A DNA stretch of 64,000 bases from Strigamia acuminata (lineage: Eukaryota > Arthropoda > Chilopoda > Geophilomorpha > Linotaeniidae), in NCBI GenBank assembly GCA_949358305.1, contig OX442322.1, forward strand, positions 3,534,001-3,598,000, given 5' to 3'. The notes below the pieces were generated by a model. That model made no database searches and was not told where the DNA came from. It worked only from the letters and a program-made list of their open reading frames with translations. Of the stretch, positions 44,750 to 56,247 are shown piece after piece. The translations under genes and the position numbers were made by a program. Every line of letters starts with the position of its first letter. Positions within the stretch are counted from its first letter, which is position 1.

Positions 44750-47700
44750 TCAACAGCCATCACGGTATCTCAACGGCTTGACTGGTATTCGTTTTCCCAA
44801 AACTGGGCGCCGCGGAGAAATCCTTTTGAGCTTCTTCCGCGCGCGTTTGATTTTAATTTTAATGACTGGAGCGGGCGGAGCTACAGGTGCAGGTGACGGC
44901 GGGTCTGCCGCTGCAGGTTCAGTGACCGCAACAGGTGGGACCGCTTCCACCGCATCCTCAGCTACCGGCCAGGTGGGTGTGGTCTCGGGCGGAATATACC
45001 GCTTCAAGTTAACAATATTTATCGGACCTTTGCATTTCAGCGTAACAGGTGTCGCCACCGTATACACTAATGGACTGACGACCTTCGTAATTACATACGG
45101 GCCTTCGAATCGGTCCTCCAGCGATGCGGAATAACGGAGCGCCTTGTTTGACAGCGGGTGAGTACGTAGCAATACCAGGTCATCCACGTCGAAACTATCG
45201 TCGCTCCGATGTCGATCATAATAAGACTTCTGTTTCTGTTTAGCCAGCAACTTGTTTTTGAGCGCCGCCTTCAATAAAACGTCCATCCTGGCTACCAACA
45301 TTCTCACAGTGTCGTACGGCTGCTCGGGATCGAAGGGCGCATCGAGTGCCACACCACGACCATCCCAAAACGGACGCAATTCACGGAGATATGCCAGCAT
45401 CGCCGGTGACAATCCAGTCGTTGCAGAGGGGGCCGTGCCCAAAGCGAAATTAATTCCGTTAATGCATCGGTCCCACTGATCATGTTCGGACGTGAAAATC
45501 TGGAGCATAATTTTGATGTTCCGATTGACTTGTTCAGTGTAATTAGTTTGCGGGTGATATGGTGACGTCCTCAACGGAGTGACACCTGCCTCCCTGCACA
45601 ACTCATTGTATACTTCTGAAATAAATTGTTTACCATTATCGCTCACAATAAAGCGAGGGCACCCATGATTGTGAAAAAATGTCATCAATACCGGCACGAC
45701 GCTTGAAATCTTCGCCGTTCTTAATCGTGTCGCCTCAACCCATCCTGTGGCGTAGTCTACAATCACCAGAATATACCTGTTCCTATTTTTCGTCATAGGT
45801 TTCGGACCCATGAAATCGATACCAATTCTTTCGAATCGTCCCACCAGTGGTGAAACTGGCATCAAGAGTCCGCCAGGTTTCCTCTGCACAGGTTTACAGC
45901 GCTGGCAACGGTCACACCTTGCGATGTATTCCTTCATACTGCGTCTAAAACCAGGCCAGAAAAAACTACGACGCAACCTGTCAGTTGTGACATCGACACC
46001 ACCATGTCCAGACAACGGGTGATCGTGCACAACCTCAAGACAGCGGTCGTATAACGAAGCAGGCACCACAATTTTTAAACCAGAGCCATATTCCGTGTTC
46101 TCCAAAAACATGTCGGCCTTCAACGGAACATTTACATACAACACTCCGTTTGAAGCTAACATAAAATCAGTTTTATACTGTAACATCAGCGGAGAGAGCT
46201 GGGAAAGTTGGGCATCGTCCTCTTTCTCTGCTTCTAACCACTTAATGATTATTGCACAATCGGCATCAGCCAACTGACCCGCCCGAATCTTGTCCAGTGA
46301 TAGGGTGAGGTCAATCGACTCAGCGGCCGAAAGTGTGTGTGAAAACATGGTCGCGCCCACTTCCTCGGGTCGGGTTTCTGATGTCGTTAAGTCGTCATCT
46401 AGACCCACTCGAGAACGTGCGTCTGCCACCTTGTCGTCTATACCTTTCCTATATTTTATAATGAAATTTTCTTGCTGGAATTTCATAGCCCATTGAGCCA
46501 AACGACCGGACGGACTCTCACACGACATAAGCCATTTAAGAGCCATATGATCAGTTTCGACTACGAACTCTGAATACTCAACATACGGTTTGAACTTATT
46601 TACGGCCCAAACCACTTCTAGACATTCGAGCTCTGAAGCGCTGTAGTTAGCCTCTGCACCTTGGAGAGTGCGACTAGCATAAGCAACAGGTCTCACCTTC
46701 TCTTCGTCATCGGCTTGCATGAGGACTGCACCGAGACCGCCCGCACTAGCATCGGTGTGAATGATGAAAAGGCGGGCAAAATCAGGCAAAGGTAGCACGA
46801 TCCCATTAGCCAGCTGATCCTTTAGAGTCGTGAAAGCATCCTGGCACTCGCTCGACCAACTCCATGCGACATCCTTTTTGAGGAGCAGGAAAAATGGTTT
46901 CGAGGTGATGTTCAGATTTTTCAGTAATGGCGCGTAGAATCCAACCATACCGATAAAACGCTGCAACTGCTTTACGTTTTTCGGGGGCGGATACTCCACG
47001 ATCGCTTGCACCTTGCTTCCGTTTGGACTGTACCCCACAGGCGTCATAGTGAAGCCTAGGAAATCCCAGTTAGCAGGGCAAACAAACGATTTAGATGGGC
47101 TAGCCGTCAGGTTTACCTTCTCCAATCGGGCCAGCACATCCGCCAGATGTATCAAGTGTTCATCAAATGACTTGCTGTAGATGACAATGTCATCCAGAAA
47201 AGCCAGAGCCCACTTGAACTTCGCTTCTCCCAAAACCTCGTCCATCATGCGTTGAAACGCACTGGGTGCATTACACAACCCGAACGGCATTCTAGTGAAC
47301 TGAAACGTGCCCTCAGGGGTAGCAAAAGCCGTTTTGCACTTGTCGCTGGGCTTTAACTTGATTTGATAATAGCTTTTTGTCAAGTCTAGTGTCGTAAAAT
47401 AAACACTCCCCCCCAGACACGCCAAAATCATAGAGATTGACGGCATTTGATAGACGTCTTTCTCCGTGAGTTTGTTTAACTGCCTGAAATCGATACAATC
47501 AAGGGCGGATTCTTGTAACTGCTTTCGCATTTCTCAACCTCGCCCTTACTAAGTGAGTCCTCCACCAGTTGGCGAAAAATTTCAGCTTTAGCCGGTTTAA
47601 TTGGTTGATCTCTGCATTTGAACGGCAGGCTGTCACCGGTGGGGAACTTGTGTTCTGCATCCGGGTGGCATCCTGGCGTGTCGCTAAAGGTACGGCTGTA

Positions 47701-48420
47701 TTCGTTAATTAAATACGACAGCCTCACTTTTTGCGTTTCTGTTAATTCACATTTCGACATTAAACGTTCCGTAAGCGTGGGTTCAGCAGGGTCACCAGCG
47801 TTTCGAACGGATGTGGCGAGTTCCCACTGATCCACGACCGGGACCGCCAAGTCTACTCTGTATGGTTGGGGGTCAAAAGGAAATGTCTCCTCCGGATTAT
47901 CAAGGTGAAACCAATCATTCCGGGGTAATCTAATCACGATGTTGTTCCCTTTAATCCAGTTGCACCCGAGAAGGATGAAACACGAACTAGAGGGTAACAC
48001 CGGGAAACGGATCTTTTGACTCCCAGTTCTCCAGCACATGAGCAATTCAAGTATTCCTACAGGACTTGTAACTCTGTCACCCGTCATAACCCTAATAGGA
48101 TTCCTACAGGGTTCAAGCAGGTGCATGAGACCAAACCTGTCGGCCATAGCGCTACTGATATAAGGACCAGTTGCGCCGCAGTCAACCAAGGCTTTCGTCT
48201 CATGGCTATTAATGGTCACGTTAATGTAAGGTAGAGGGCAATTCCAATCCCGAACAGCAACGTGTACCGTATCAAACACCTCAACCTCGGGGACGCCCGA
48301 GAAGGGGTGCGGTTCTGACGGTGAGTAATCTGCAAAGATTTCATCATCCAGATCAGTTTTAGTTGGTGCTAAGACGGAAGCAATCTGATCGCAGGCCTCG
48401 GACGAATCTAATCCTCCGCA
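44750..48420 (-). pseudogene. pol: gypsy B Pol: protease-RT-RNase H-integrase with one break
   Basis: The first part (to 47476) is open from about 48420, in the -1 phase relative to gag. It holds protease ALVDCGATGPYIS, with DCG where D(S/T)G is usual, and leads to CESSYKNPPLI. The RT then continues in another frame from about 47512 (CIDFRQLNKLTEKDVYQMP). About 10-15 residues seem lost at this break. Further motifs: LDLTKSYYQI, LAFLDDIVIYSK near 47190, RNase H HTDASAGGLGAVL near 46755, integrase H-x3-H and CDRCQRC near 45950-45900, D of IDFMGP, D of VSDNGKQF, E of NYTEQVNR, then LEDRFEGPYVI. The C-terminus is proline/alanine-rich and then basic. Confidence 0.9.
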
Positions 48421-48554
48421 GCCTGCTCCAGCTCGTTTTCCGACTCAGCTTTCTCTTCAGACAAGCTCTTCGTGAAAAACACTGCTTTCGCTAGTTCCTC
48501 AGTCAGATGGGCCACGCGCTCCGCAGCCTTACCAGCGAGTTTGTGCTTGATTGT

Positions 48555-49484
48555 TCATTGCCGCTCAAAATGCGGTCCGCCACAATGCCAACAACCTGCG
48601 CCGGGAGGTGCAATAGCGTGATCTTTTAGGAGATTAGACGGGGGGCGGCCTGTAGCAGTCTTCGGGGTGTCTGCTGGCTTCCCACTAGGGGTCGCTGCAG
48701 GTTTACCCGTTGGCGGCTTCAGCCAGCTCTGCGTTCTATCTCCGCTTTTTAGGTCTGCATACTTTGACTGTGTCGAGGTCTGCGGCGCATGCCAGTGCGG
48801 GATAATCACACTGCCTGGGTCACGGAACCTCTCCATCGCCAAAGCTGCCGGGGCGAAACGTGCGCAAGAGCGTTTGAGACCTAGCCAGGAGTGATCCCAG
48901 GCCAAAGTGTTTGCCGCCATACTGCACGTCTCCTTCGTCATTGCCGCAAGGGCATAATTGATCTTATACTCATCGGCAATCGGCACTTGCATCTGGTTGA
49001 ACAACGCGTCCAGGTCCGTCCAGATTTGCAGCGCCGTCACGTCTTTCGCCTGCTTGATAGAAACTGCCTTCGCGAGCAGCTGGCTGTTTGACGGTGCAAA
49101 ACGGGTCTGGAAAGCGACCTCGAATTCGTCCCACGTTTTCACCGGCATCGTCGACTGCCACCATGACAGCGCATCGCCTGAAAAGAAACGTGACAAGAAC
49201 CTTCGGGCCACATAATCAAGCTGCAACTCGGCAAAGGACAGATTTGATCGTAACTGGATCAGAAAAGCCCTCGCCGCGGTGCGATCGCCCGAAAATGGGT
49301 CCATCCGGATCTGTGACACATGCTTAGTCAGCTGCTCCACGTCCGGCAAGCCCTTCGACTTTGGGATAGTGGACTGCGTTATCAATCTATCAGTAGGCAC
49401 ATCGACCCCGAGATGCATCGAGACGTCCGCGGCAAGGGGTGGAGTTGTCCACCTCCTCACCTTTTGGCCGGGCATCGCTTGCAT
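48555..49484 (-). pseudogene. gag: gypsy B Gag, stop codon in the zinc knuckle
   Basis: About 309 codons. The central part is a retrotransposon Gag domain (MDPFSGDRTAARAFLIQL, GDALSWWQS, FEVAFQTRFAPS). The end is CWHCGGPHFERQ followed by TGA at 48555-48557, exactly where the last Cys of the knuckle should be. The same frame stays open for about 45 more codons (AGKAAERVAHLTEELAKAV) to TAG near 48416. So this is either a TGC/TGT to TGA mutation or an unusual natural stop. The 5' end of the element is cut by Z at 49516. Confidence 0.8.
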
Positions 49485-49515
49485 CGATCGCGGATCGACA
49501 GGTTGGGGATCGGTT

Positions 49516-49834
49516 TGTTAAGATATGGCGTATATTAATAAGCAATTACTATTTACCACATGTACATATGTATATCTTTTCGTATTATCATGTAACCCGG
49601 TGTTAATGCATGTATTTGGCCAATGCGAGTAATCGCAGTGTTTGTTTACATACAGTGTTTGTATGCTGCCTACAGGTGGCTCTTATTGCAAAGAGGTCAT
49701 GTGACCAATCAATAAAACTCACTTGATGTTTTGTTACTCACCTGTAAAGATGGACTCCAATTCTTTATCCACCTGATGTTTTTCTAAACCACTGTTTTTA
49801 CAAGTCACTACAAACTCTATATGATTATTCAACA
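49516..49834 (+). repeat. Z 5' LTR (319 bp)
   Basis: Starts TGTTAAGATATGG and ends ATTCAACA. It carries the shared copia LTR block: CTACAGGTGGC (49671), GTCATGTGAC, AATAAAACTCAC, GATGTT. Confidence 0.82.
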
Positions 49835-49846
49835 AGGTTATGGGCC
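49835..49846 (+). other. Z primer binding site
   Basis: AGGTTATGGGCC, identical to that of copia 2, directly after the LTR. Confidence 0.7.
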
Positions 49847-49996
49847 ACAAACAACGTGGGAAAAACATCCAGAGTGATTGAAAACATTTCAAGTCAACCA
49901 CAGGTGAAAAAGAGGGCGTTTCTCCTCCAAATCCAAAATGGCGGCGCCCATGAGGAAGGTGATCAGCCTGTCTTTTGTGCCAAGGATCCACGGTTT

Positions 49997-50493
49997 TGTA
50001 GCAGAGGAGTGCGCAATTATCAGCGTAATTGCTGATAGGAAGCGTGAAAATAAACAAACGAGTCGTACTACGCGTACGAACGGGCGCGATACGACGCGTA
50101 TCGACTTCAGCAAATGCGCGCGGCCTAATGCCGCTTATAAGCGCTAACAAATGCACTGAAATGTGCACTAAATGAACGACAATGTTTAAAACAATAAAAC
50201 AAGTTTAATATAAACATAATACATTACAAAAGAGTCCAATCTTGGAAGAAAATCAGCTAGGACACACACGGCTGTGTGTGTCGCCATCTTGGATTCAGAT
50301 AACAGTGATGAGGGCACCCTGGTGCCGACAACTGACATTAGATATGAACAAATCATTGAATTGAAGAACAAATCATAACAGAATCGAATAATAGTATGGA
50401 ATTACATACGGGACAGCGTTAAATCAACTATAACATCGAAAACAACAAAGTATAAACATATTCATCGATAAAAACACGGTCTTTAGACCAACA
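49997..50493 (-). repeat. X 3' LTR (497 bp)
   Basis: Minus strand starts TGTTGGTCTAAAGACC and ends CTCCTCTGCTACA. It is related to the Y LTR (TGTTGGTCAAAGGACC start, same end). TATA-like TTATAAG is at 50134-50140. Hairpins lie at 50018-50037, 50063-50079, 50120-50134, 50152-50167 and 50261-50282. A CCAAGATGGCG motif lies at 50282-50292. Confidence 0.88.
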
Positions 50494-50508
50494 AATCCCC
50501 TCTTCGAT
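50494..50508 (-). other. X polypurine tract
   Basis: On minus: CATCGAAGAGGGGATT immediately before TGTTGGTC. Confidence 0.75.
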
Positions 50509-50697
50509 GGAAATATTTATCAGGGGACGAGACAAACGTATACTGGAATTACAGTTGATAATTAATGAGAAATGAAAATAATAAAGTCGAATCATCGGGC
50601 CGGGTACTGTGATTGAAGAACTCTTCCTTAAGGAAGCCCGAAAATTCCCTCGAATACTCGATGATCCTCAAAGTCGGGTGAAACTAAAATAGGAATG

Positions 50698-51894
50698 TCA
50701 TGCTCGGAAGATCTTCGAAATTAGCGATCGCAAACGTTCGGATGAAAGCCATTTGGTGAAAATGTCAGCGATATTAACCTCGCTGGCGACTTTTCGAAGA
50801 TCGAAGACTCCTGTCGTATACCACTCCCTGAGCCAATGATATTTCACGCGAATGTGTCGAGTTTTCGCGTTTTCGATGTCATTCGAAGTGAACTGAATAG
50901 CGGCCAGGGCATCGGAGTAGACGACAGGTCGAGATAAACGATTGAGAATCGGGAAATCGGTGTAGACGGAGTCCAGCCAGAATAGCTCCTTTACACATTC
51001 TACTAGGGCGATAAACTCCGCTTCCATAGTAGAGCATGCAACGGTCGACTGTTTGCGACAGGACCAGCCGATAGGGACGTTACCGATGTACACGATGTAT
51101 CCTCCGAAACTCAAAGATGTTTCCGGGTCGCTCGCCCACGATGCGTCGGTGAAAGCCGATAACTGGCTGGAAATGCAACCAGACAGTTCGATACAAAGGT
51201 CTGCGGTGTTTGCTACGTACTGCAGTACCTGGAGAAGGGCGCGGATGTGGGTTCGGTTGTAGCACGTGTTGTATTGTGCTAAGGCGATCACGGAGTATAG
51301 AATATCGGGACGAGTTCTCGATGCCAAAAACAGCAGTGAACCGATTACCGATCGATAGGGAAAATCTTCGAGGTTTTCGGTGGACCCTCTGACGAGCGTC
51401 GTTCCCGGGGTCACTGGCACCTTGACGAGGTTATTAGTCGATGTCCCGAACTTCTTTACAATCTTGGCGATGTAAGCACGCTGGGTGATAAACGTGCGTC
51501 CTGCGTCGCGAATGAATTCGACGCCTAGAAGTTTCGTGATCGGGCCTAGATTTACGATGTCGAACTTCGAAGTTATAAGACGAATCACTTGGTTGAAGAT
51601 GCTGTCGGATGCGTAGAATAAAACAATATCGTCCACGTAGACCAGCATAACAGCTGTGTTGCCGAATACGTAGACGCAATTACACGCCGGCATCTTCCGA
51701 AATCCGAGGGCCCGTAACGTCTCGTCGAGTTTCTCGAACCATTGTCTTCCGGATTGGTGAAGGCCATAAAGTGACTTGATGAGTAGCCACACATTATTCG
51801 GATCGGAGCATGTGGCATCTGCGGGGATTCGCATGTAGACTTTATGCTTTAACTCCCCGTACAGGTACGCACATTTTGTTGAAATTGCTTGTAT
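50698..51894 (-). pseudogene. pol: X Pol: RT C-terminal half and RNase H
   Basis: Begins inside RT at IQAIST-KCAYLYGELKHKVYMR, where copia 3 interrupts it. Then LIKSLYGLHQSGRQWFEKL, the active-site YVDDIVLF near 51635, RNase H FTDASWASD near 51150, STMEAEFIAL near 51010, and TRHIRVKYHWLRE near the end. The stop is at 50698-50700. The frame is open through this part. The N-terminal half of RT is missing from the window. The sequence is clearly different from the copia 1/2/3 family. Confidence 0.88.
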
Positions 51895-51899
51895 ACTTG

Positions 51900-52179
51900 T
51901 GTTAATTGCATAGTTCTGCAGCAATGGTGTAGAAAATGTCCAAAGTAAAAACACAGGTGTTTACAGGTATGAAATCAAACATAGAGTGAGTTTTATTTCT
52001 CAAGTCACATGACATGCCAATAGGTATACAACGCCACCTTATGGGAATAAAAGCAAACACACTTGTAAATAGAGCAGCGGCTATTTGTTTAGCCAAATGC
52101 AAAAGATAACAAAAGGTCACGATAAATATACAGTGTCACAGCTTGACAATACGATACATCAGCACATAATATCTCAACA
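51900..52179 (-). repeat. copia 3 3' LTR (280 bp)
   Basis: Minus strand starts TGTTGAGATATT and ends GCAATTAACA. It carries the shared block: ATAAGGTGGCGTTG, GTATACC, GTCATGTGAC, AATAAAACTCACTCTATG. Confidence 0.85.
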
Positions 52180-52194
52180 ATCGGCCCCCTCGTA
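52180..52194 (-). other. copia 3 polypurine tract
   Basis: On minus: ATACGAGGGGGCCGAT before the LTR, like copia 2. Confidence 0.7.
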
Positions 52195-52197
52195 TTA

Positions 52198-54140
52198 TCA
52201 AGCGCTCAATACATTCATATCGACCAGAAAACGATTACAGAAATACACCAAATCGGTTTTATCCACGGATTTTGTGAAAATATCCGCAAAGTTGCACTTA
52301 GTGCCCACGTGTGTGATCTGGAGGTTATCTCTTCTCACTAGCTCCCGAATGAAGTGATATCGCACGTCGATATGTTTTGTTTTGCGATTCTCGACGTTGG
52401 ACTTTGTAAAATCCACTGCCGAAATGTTATCGCATAACACATGATGATTAAATCTATCCGCCAACTCGGGAACAATTTCGTAAAGCACTCTCAGGATCCA
52501 TATGTAGTCTTTTACTGTTTCAGTAAGAGCTACATATTCTGCCTCCATGGTCGATAACGTGACGTTTCGTTGTTTGAACGTTCTCCAATATACGGGTGAA
52601 TTTCCTAGCAATATAATGGTTCCTCCAACGGAAATTCTGTCGTCCCTATTGTTGGCATAATCGGAATCACTGTAGCCAACGACCTCGACACGATCATTTG
52701 GGAAGAGCATCAATCCAAGGCTCTTTGTTGTCCTGAGGTAACTCAGCAAATCCAGCAATGCGATCCAATGGTCCCATCTTGGATTGGACTGAAATTGGCT
52801 AAGGATGTTGATGGCATACGTTAAGTCGGGTCTGGTTCTTGATCCAATAAATGCCAAACATCCCAGTAGGTTCCGGTAGGGGATTTTTTCCATAATCCTA
52901 AAGTCTTCGATCGTGCTCGGACATTGTTGTTTGGTAAGAATGGTAGACTTCACCATTGGCTGCGATCGAATCTTCACTAACTTCAAGTGGTCGTCGAATC
53001 TCAACAAGACTTTATTGATGTAGGTCTTTTGATGTAATACCATCTGCTCTCTATATGAGGTAAATTTGACGCCTAATAGTTTTTTCGTTTGTCCAAGAAT
53101 GACCAAATCGAATTGTGTTTTAACCATATTTAACACATTCATGGCATCTTCGTACTGCTTTCCAAAAACTACAATGTCGTCCACGTAAACTATTAAATAT
53201 GCGACGTTCCCATATTTATAAACGCAGTTGCACCAATTTACGTGTTGCAGTCCGAGTCCAAGCAAAGTGTCCTCCAATTCAATTCCCCATTCACGTCCTG
53301 ACTGGTGCAAGCCGTAAATTGCACGGAGGAGTTTACAGACATAGTTTTCCTTGCCTTGGCAAACAAAACCCTTTGGCTGGCGCATGTAAACGGTTTTGTG
53401 TAACTTTGCGTAGAGATAAGCACACTTCACGTCGGCTTGGATGTAACTCCACTTCAACATGCAGACAAGCAACGTGAACATAAATCGAACGATAGAGAAG
53501 TCGACTACTGGTGAAAATGTTTCTTCGTACGACTCGCCGTAGACTTGTGAGAAACCTTGCGCGACAAGTCTCGCTTTGTAGCGCGCGATTTTCCCCTCAT
53601 CGTTCTGTTTAGTGGTGTAAATCCACTTGCAGCCAATAATCTTGGTGTCTGGCGGCGGTGGAACCAACTCCCACACCTCACGCTCGTGCATCGTATCAAT
53701 CTCGTCGCACATCGCTTGATCCCACTGTTGTTTTTCAGGTGCATTGGCGACTTGTTCAAAGCGCGTTGGGTTAAATACTTCGAGATGATTCGCTTCCAAG
53801 TCAACGTCAATGTCATCCGCAGTTACATTCGATTCGGAAGGCTTCTTTTTCCTTTTGTCGTCAAAAAGGTGCTCCGGAATGCGAAGATTGTGCTCCACAC
53901 AATAGCGTTTGACCTCCGGAATTGAACGCAGTCTTGGTTTGTCGTATCCTTCAATTGTATATTCAATGTCCTTCTGCCCTGTTGGTCTTGCCTTCTCGGT
54001 CTTTTTCCATACGAGAGCTGGTATGGTCGGAATTGGGTTTGGAAAAACCTGTCCAGGTTGTTGCAAAACGTTTGGTTGCTGCACTGCTGGCAAGTTGTGT
54101 TGCAATGCATCGTCCGGCAGTCTAAACTTCAACCTGACTG
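52198..54140 (-). pseudogene. pol: copia 3 Pol: linker, RT and RNase H
   Basis: Open frame from the copia 4 junction (VRLKFRLPDDALQHNLP) to the stop at 52198. RT contains YKARLVAQGFSQVYGE near 53560, QADVKCAYLYAKL near 53430, YVDDIVVFGK near 53180; RNase H YSDSDYANNRDDR near 52660 and STMEAEYVAL near 52530; end VYFCNRFLVDMNVLSA. No stop or shift was seen, so it was probably intact before copia 4 arrived. Close relative of copia 1 and 2. Confidence 0.9.
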
Positions 54141-54632
54141 TGTTGGAATTTGGAGCAGTCATATGGTGCCAGCTTGTTATTGTCGCATGTTTCTGGACAT
54201 AGTGCGACAACGGCGCATTGCATTACCATTGTATTCTTGTCACGATGTCGAGCGCCAATTGTTATTAACTGGTATTGCGCGTGTTACGGTGCTACGGTTG
54301 GCGCATGCTTTGCAATGGTTAACGTTTGTGTCGTCTGCTCAGATGAGCTCTTATCGTTTAGTTTGCCCCAGCAGCTTATCCATTGTTAAGGCTGGTTTTA
54401 TGTTGATTATTTACTTTGTTTTGTAAAGAACAAATCAACCATCACTATGAATTGATTTGTTCTCATCTTTTATGTTTTGTAGACTTGAGAAGAACAAATC
54501 TCAAGTCATGACACTTGCTTTCTGTTTTCTGACAAATAAAGATGTCAGCCACCACTGGCTTAGAGTGGTGGTTTTAGCAATTCTGACTTTTTGGCTTCTC
54601 ACATGCACTCACCACGGTTTGGACACTGATAA
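54141..54632 (+). repeat. copia 4 5' LTR (end placed by primer site)
   Basis: Starts TGTTGGAATTTGG. AATAAA is at about 54535, followed by a GCCACCACTGG...AGTGGTGG hairpin. The exact end is uncertain: a CA lies at 54624-54625 (TTGGACA), 7 nt before the primer-like sequence. Confidence 0.65.
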
Positions 54633-54650
54633 TGATAGCAGAGGATGGTT
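54633..54650 (+). other. copia 4 primer binding site, initiator-Met type
   Basis: TGATAGCAGAGGATGGTT differs at one position from TGGTAGCAGAGGATGGTT, the complement of the initiator tRNA-Met 3' end. The exact form occurs in Y at 62225. Repeated at 59995-60012. Confidence 0.65.
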
Positions 54651-56247
54651 TTGGTGAGTGCTACGTTAATTTAACGCTCGGAATCGAATTCGCGACGAAA
54701 TTCTGGCCGGGAACGTCTTGTACGCGTCGACGGGAATTGCCGGAGCGGCAGGCAGCACAAGAGCGACGACTTTTCCGACCGGACGAGCGAGTTTCGCGTG
54801 CTTCGTAAAGCAGCGAAGTCGGCGAATTGCGACCCGAAGCAGTGAGAAGCGATTGTCAACGAATTTGGCGGCGAAACAGCTTGGAATCATCGTGGGATTA
54901 GTTTCCTGGACTGCAGGAACATTAGAAAGTATTTATCGAATTTATTTGGTGAAAATAACACCGTTTTTTCGTTGTTTCAAATCCACGATGACGCGATATT
55001 CCAAGATGGCGGCCCCCAGTGTGGTTTGTGAAGACGCCCGAGTTTAGGTGGTTTTCGAGTCGTGCAGCGGATTACAACGTTGGATTTGCCACGCTAGTGG
55101 TGTAACAAGACACGACGAATCGTTTAAGAGTAGTTTCGGAAGGATTTGAGGACAATTTTCGGTCGAAAACGGAATTTTCGGGACGGCGACGATCGCGAAC
55201 ATATTTCGCAACGTTTTGGCGACGTCTCGAAGCACAGCGCACGTTTTGAATACGTGCCCACCGAAGCTGGCAACGTTTTGGAAACGTATTTTGGTGGATT
55301 TCGGTGGATTTATGTCAGTTTTTCGTTCCCGGGACACGACACACGAGCGAAGACACTTCGGCGTCACATTCGACGATAAAGCGTCGAATATCAACGGATT
55401 TCAGCTGGAAATTACGTGGATTAGTGCCTGGAAATCAGGAAGAATTGCTAGAGACAGTAGGAACTCGAAATATAATTTATTTGTTGTATTTTTGCCGATT
55501 TTTTACCATGACGTGCGGTGCAGCCGAATCCAAGATGGCGCCGTCCATGCCAGTCTGGTGAAAACGAACGAGGATCGTTCACAGCTCGTCGTACGATTAT
55601 CCCAGCGTGGAATTACGTCGTGTAGACGTTCTACGAGTGTGCAACTGACGTTTCAGCGACGTTACGGAATTTTTCTAGGACATTTCGAAGTATTTGGAGC
55701 ATTTCTCGTTCGCGACGAGCGAAACGAGTGACGAATCGAGTTTAGCAGATCACGGATCAGCCCGGGACGGGTATCTGTGCTACGGTGGACAGGTTAAGTC
55801 TTGTGCCAGGTGCACAAGTGAATTGCAACGATTCGGATCGACGTTCTACGGCGTCTACGTGGGATTTTGCGACGCAAAAATCCCGCAAATCAGACAACTT
55901 GCTAACAAGTGTATTTTATTGTTTATTTGGGGTTGTCGTGAAACTTTGTATAGGTTTAAGGTTTTGTTTTGGGGTCCCTTTGTTTGTTTTCTGCCCTTTA
56001 CTCAGTCGAGTAGCAGAATCCTATTTTCACACAGGCTATTTCTGGCCACCAAGTGTCCCGCGGGCCCAGGTGCACCGGTCGGAACTTGGGAAATACTGTG
56101 TGGAGTTTTGCATCTCACTTAGTGAGATTTGTCCAAGGGAAATTTGTGATTTTTCTCCTTAATTTTGGTTGGGGAAAATCGGTGTTTTTGTGTTTTCAAA
56201 GTGGAAAAGTGTTTTTATTTGCGAAAGTGCTGCAAATAATTGAAGAA
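54651..56247 (+). other. copia 4 leader
   Basis: About 1.6 kb before the ORF. It has YY1-like CCAAGATGGCGGC at 55001-55013 and CCAAGATGGCGCC at 55530-55542. A hairpin, GGGATTTT-GCG...CGC-AAAAATCCC, is at 55861-55884. Open frames such as 55216-55731 are present but have no recognisable domain and I do not call them. Confidence 0.55.

Larger units (their letters stand above)
49516..49996 (+). mobile_element. copia Z: 5' LTR and leader start
   Basis: A plus-strand copia LTR, primer site and about 150 nt of leader related to copia 2. It is cut at 49996 by the X insertion; the rest lies beyond the window or is lost. Flank CGGTT (49511-49515) would be its target duplication in gypsy B. Confidence 0.8.
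51900..54140 (-). mobile_element. copia 3: 3' half of a Ty1/copia element inside X
   Basis: 3' LTR 51900-52179, purine tract and pol 3' half, on minus. Left flank ACTTG (51895-51899). The element is cut at 54140 by copia 4, and its gag, protease and integrase are absent from the far side, so they were deleted. Confidence 0.85.

Noticed and set aside
55216-55731. 171-codon frame in the copia 4 leader, repeated at 60578-61093
   Set aside because: The second copy exists only because the whole segment is duplicated. No recognisable domain and an arginine/serine-rich composition typical of chance frames.
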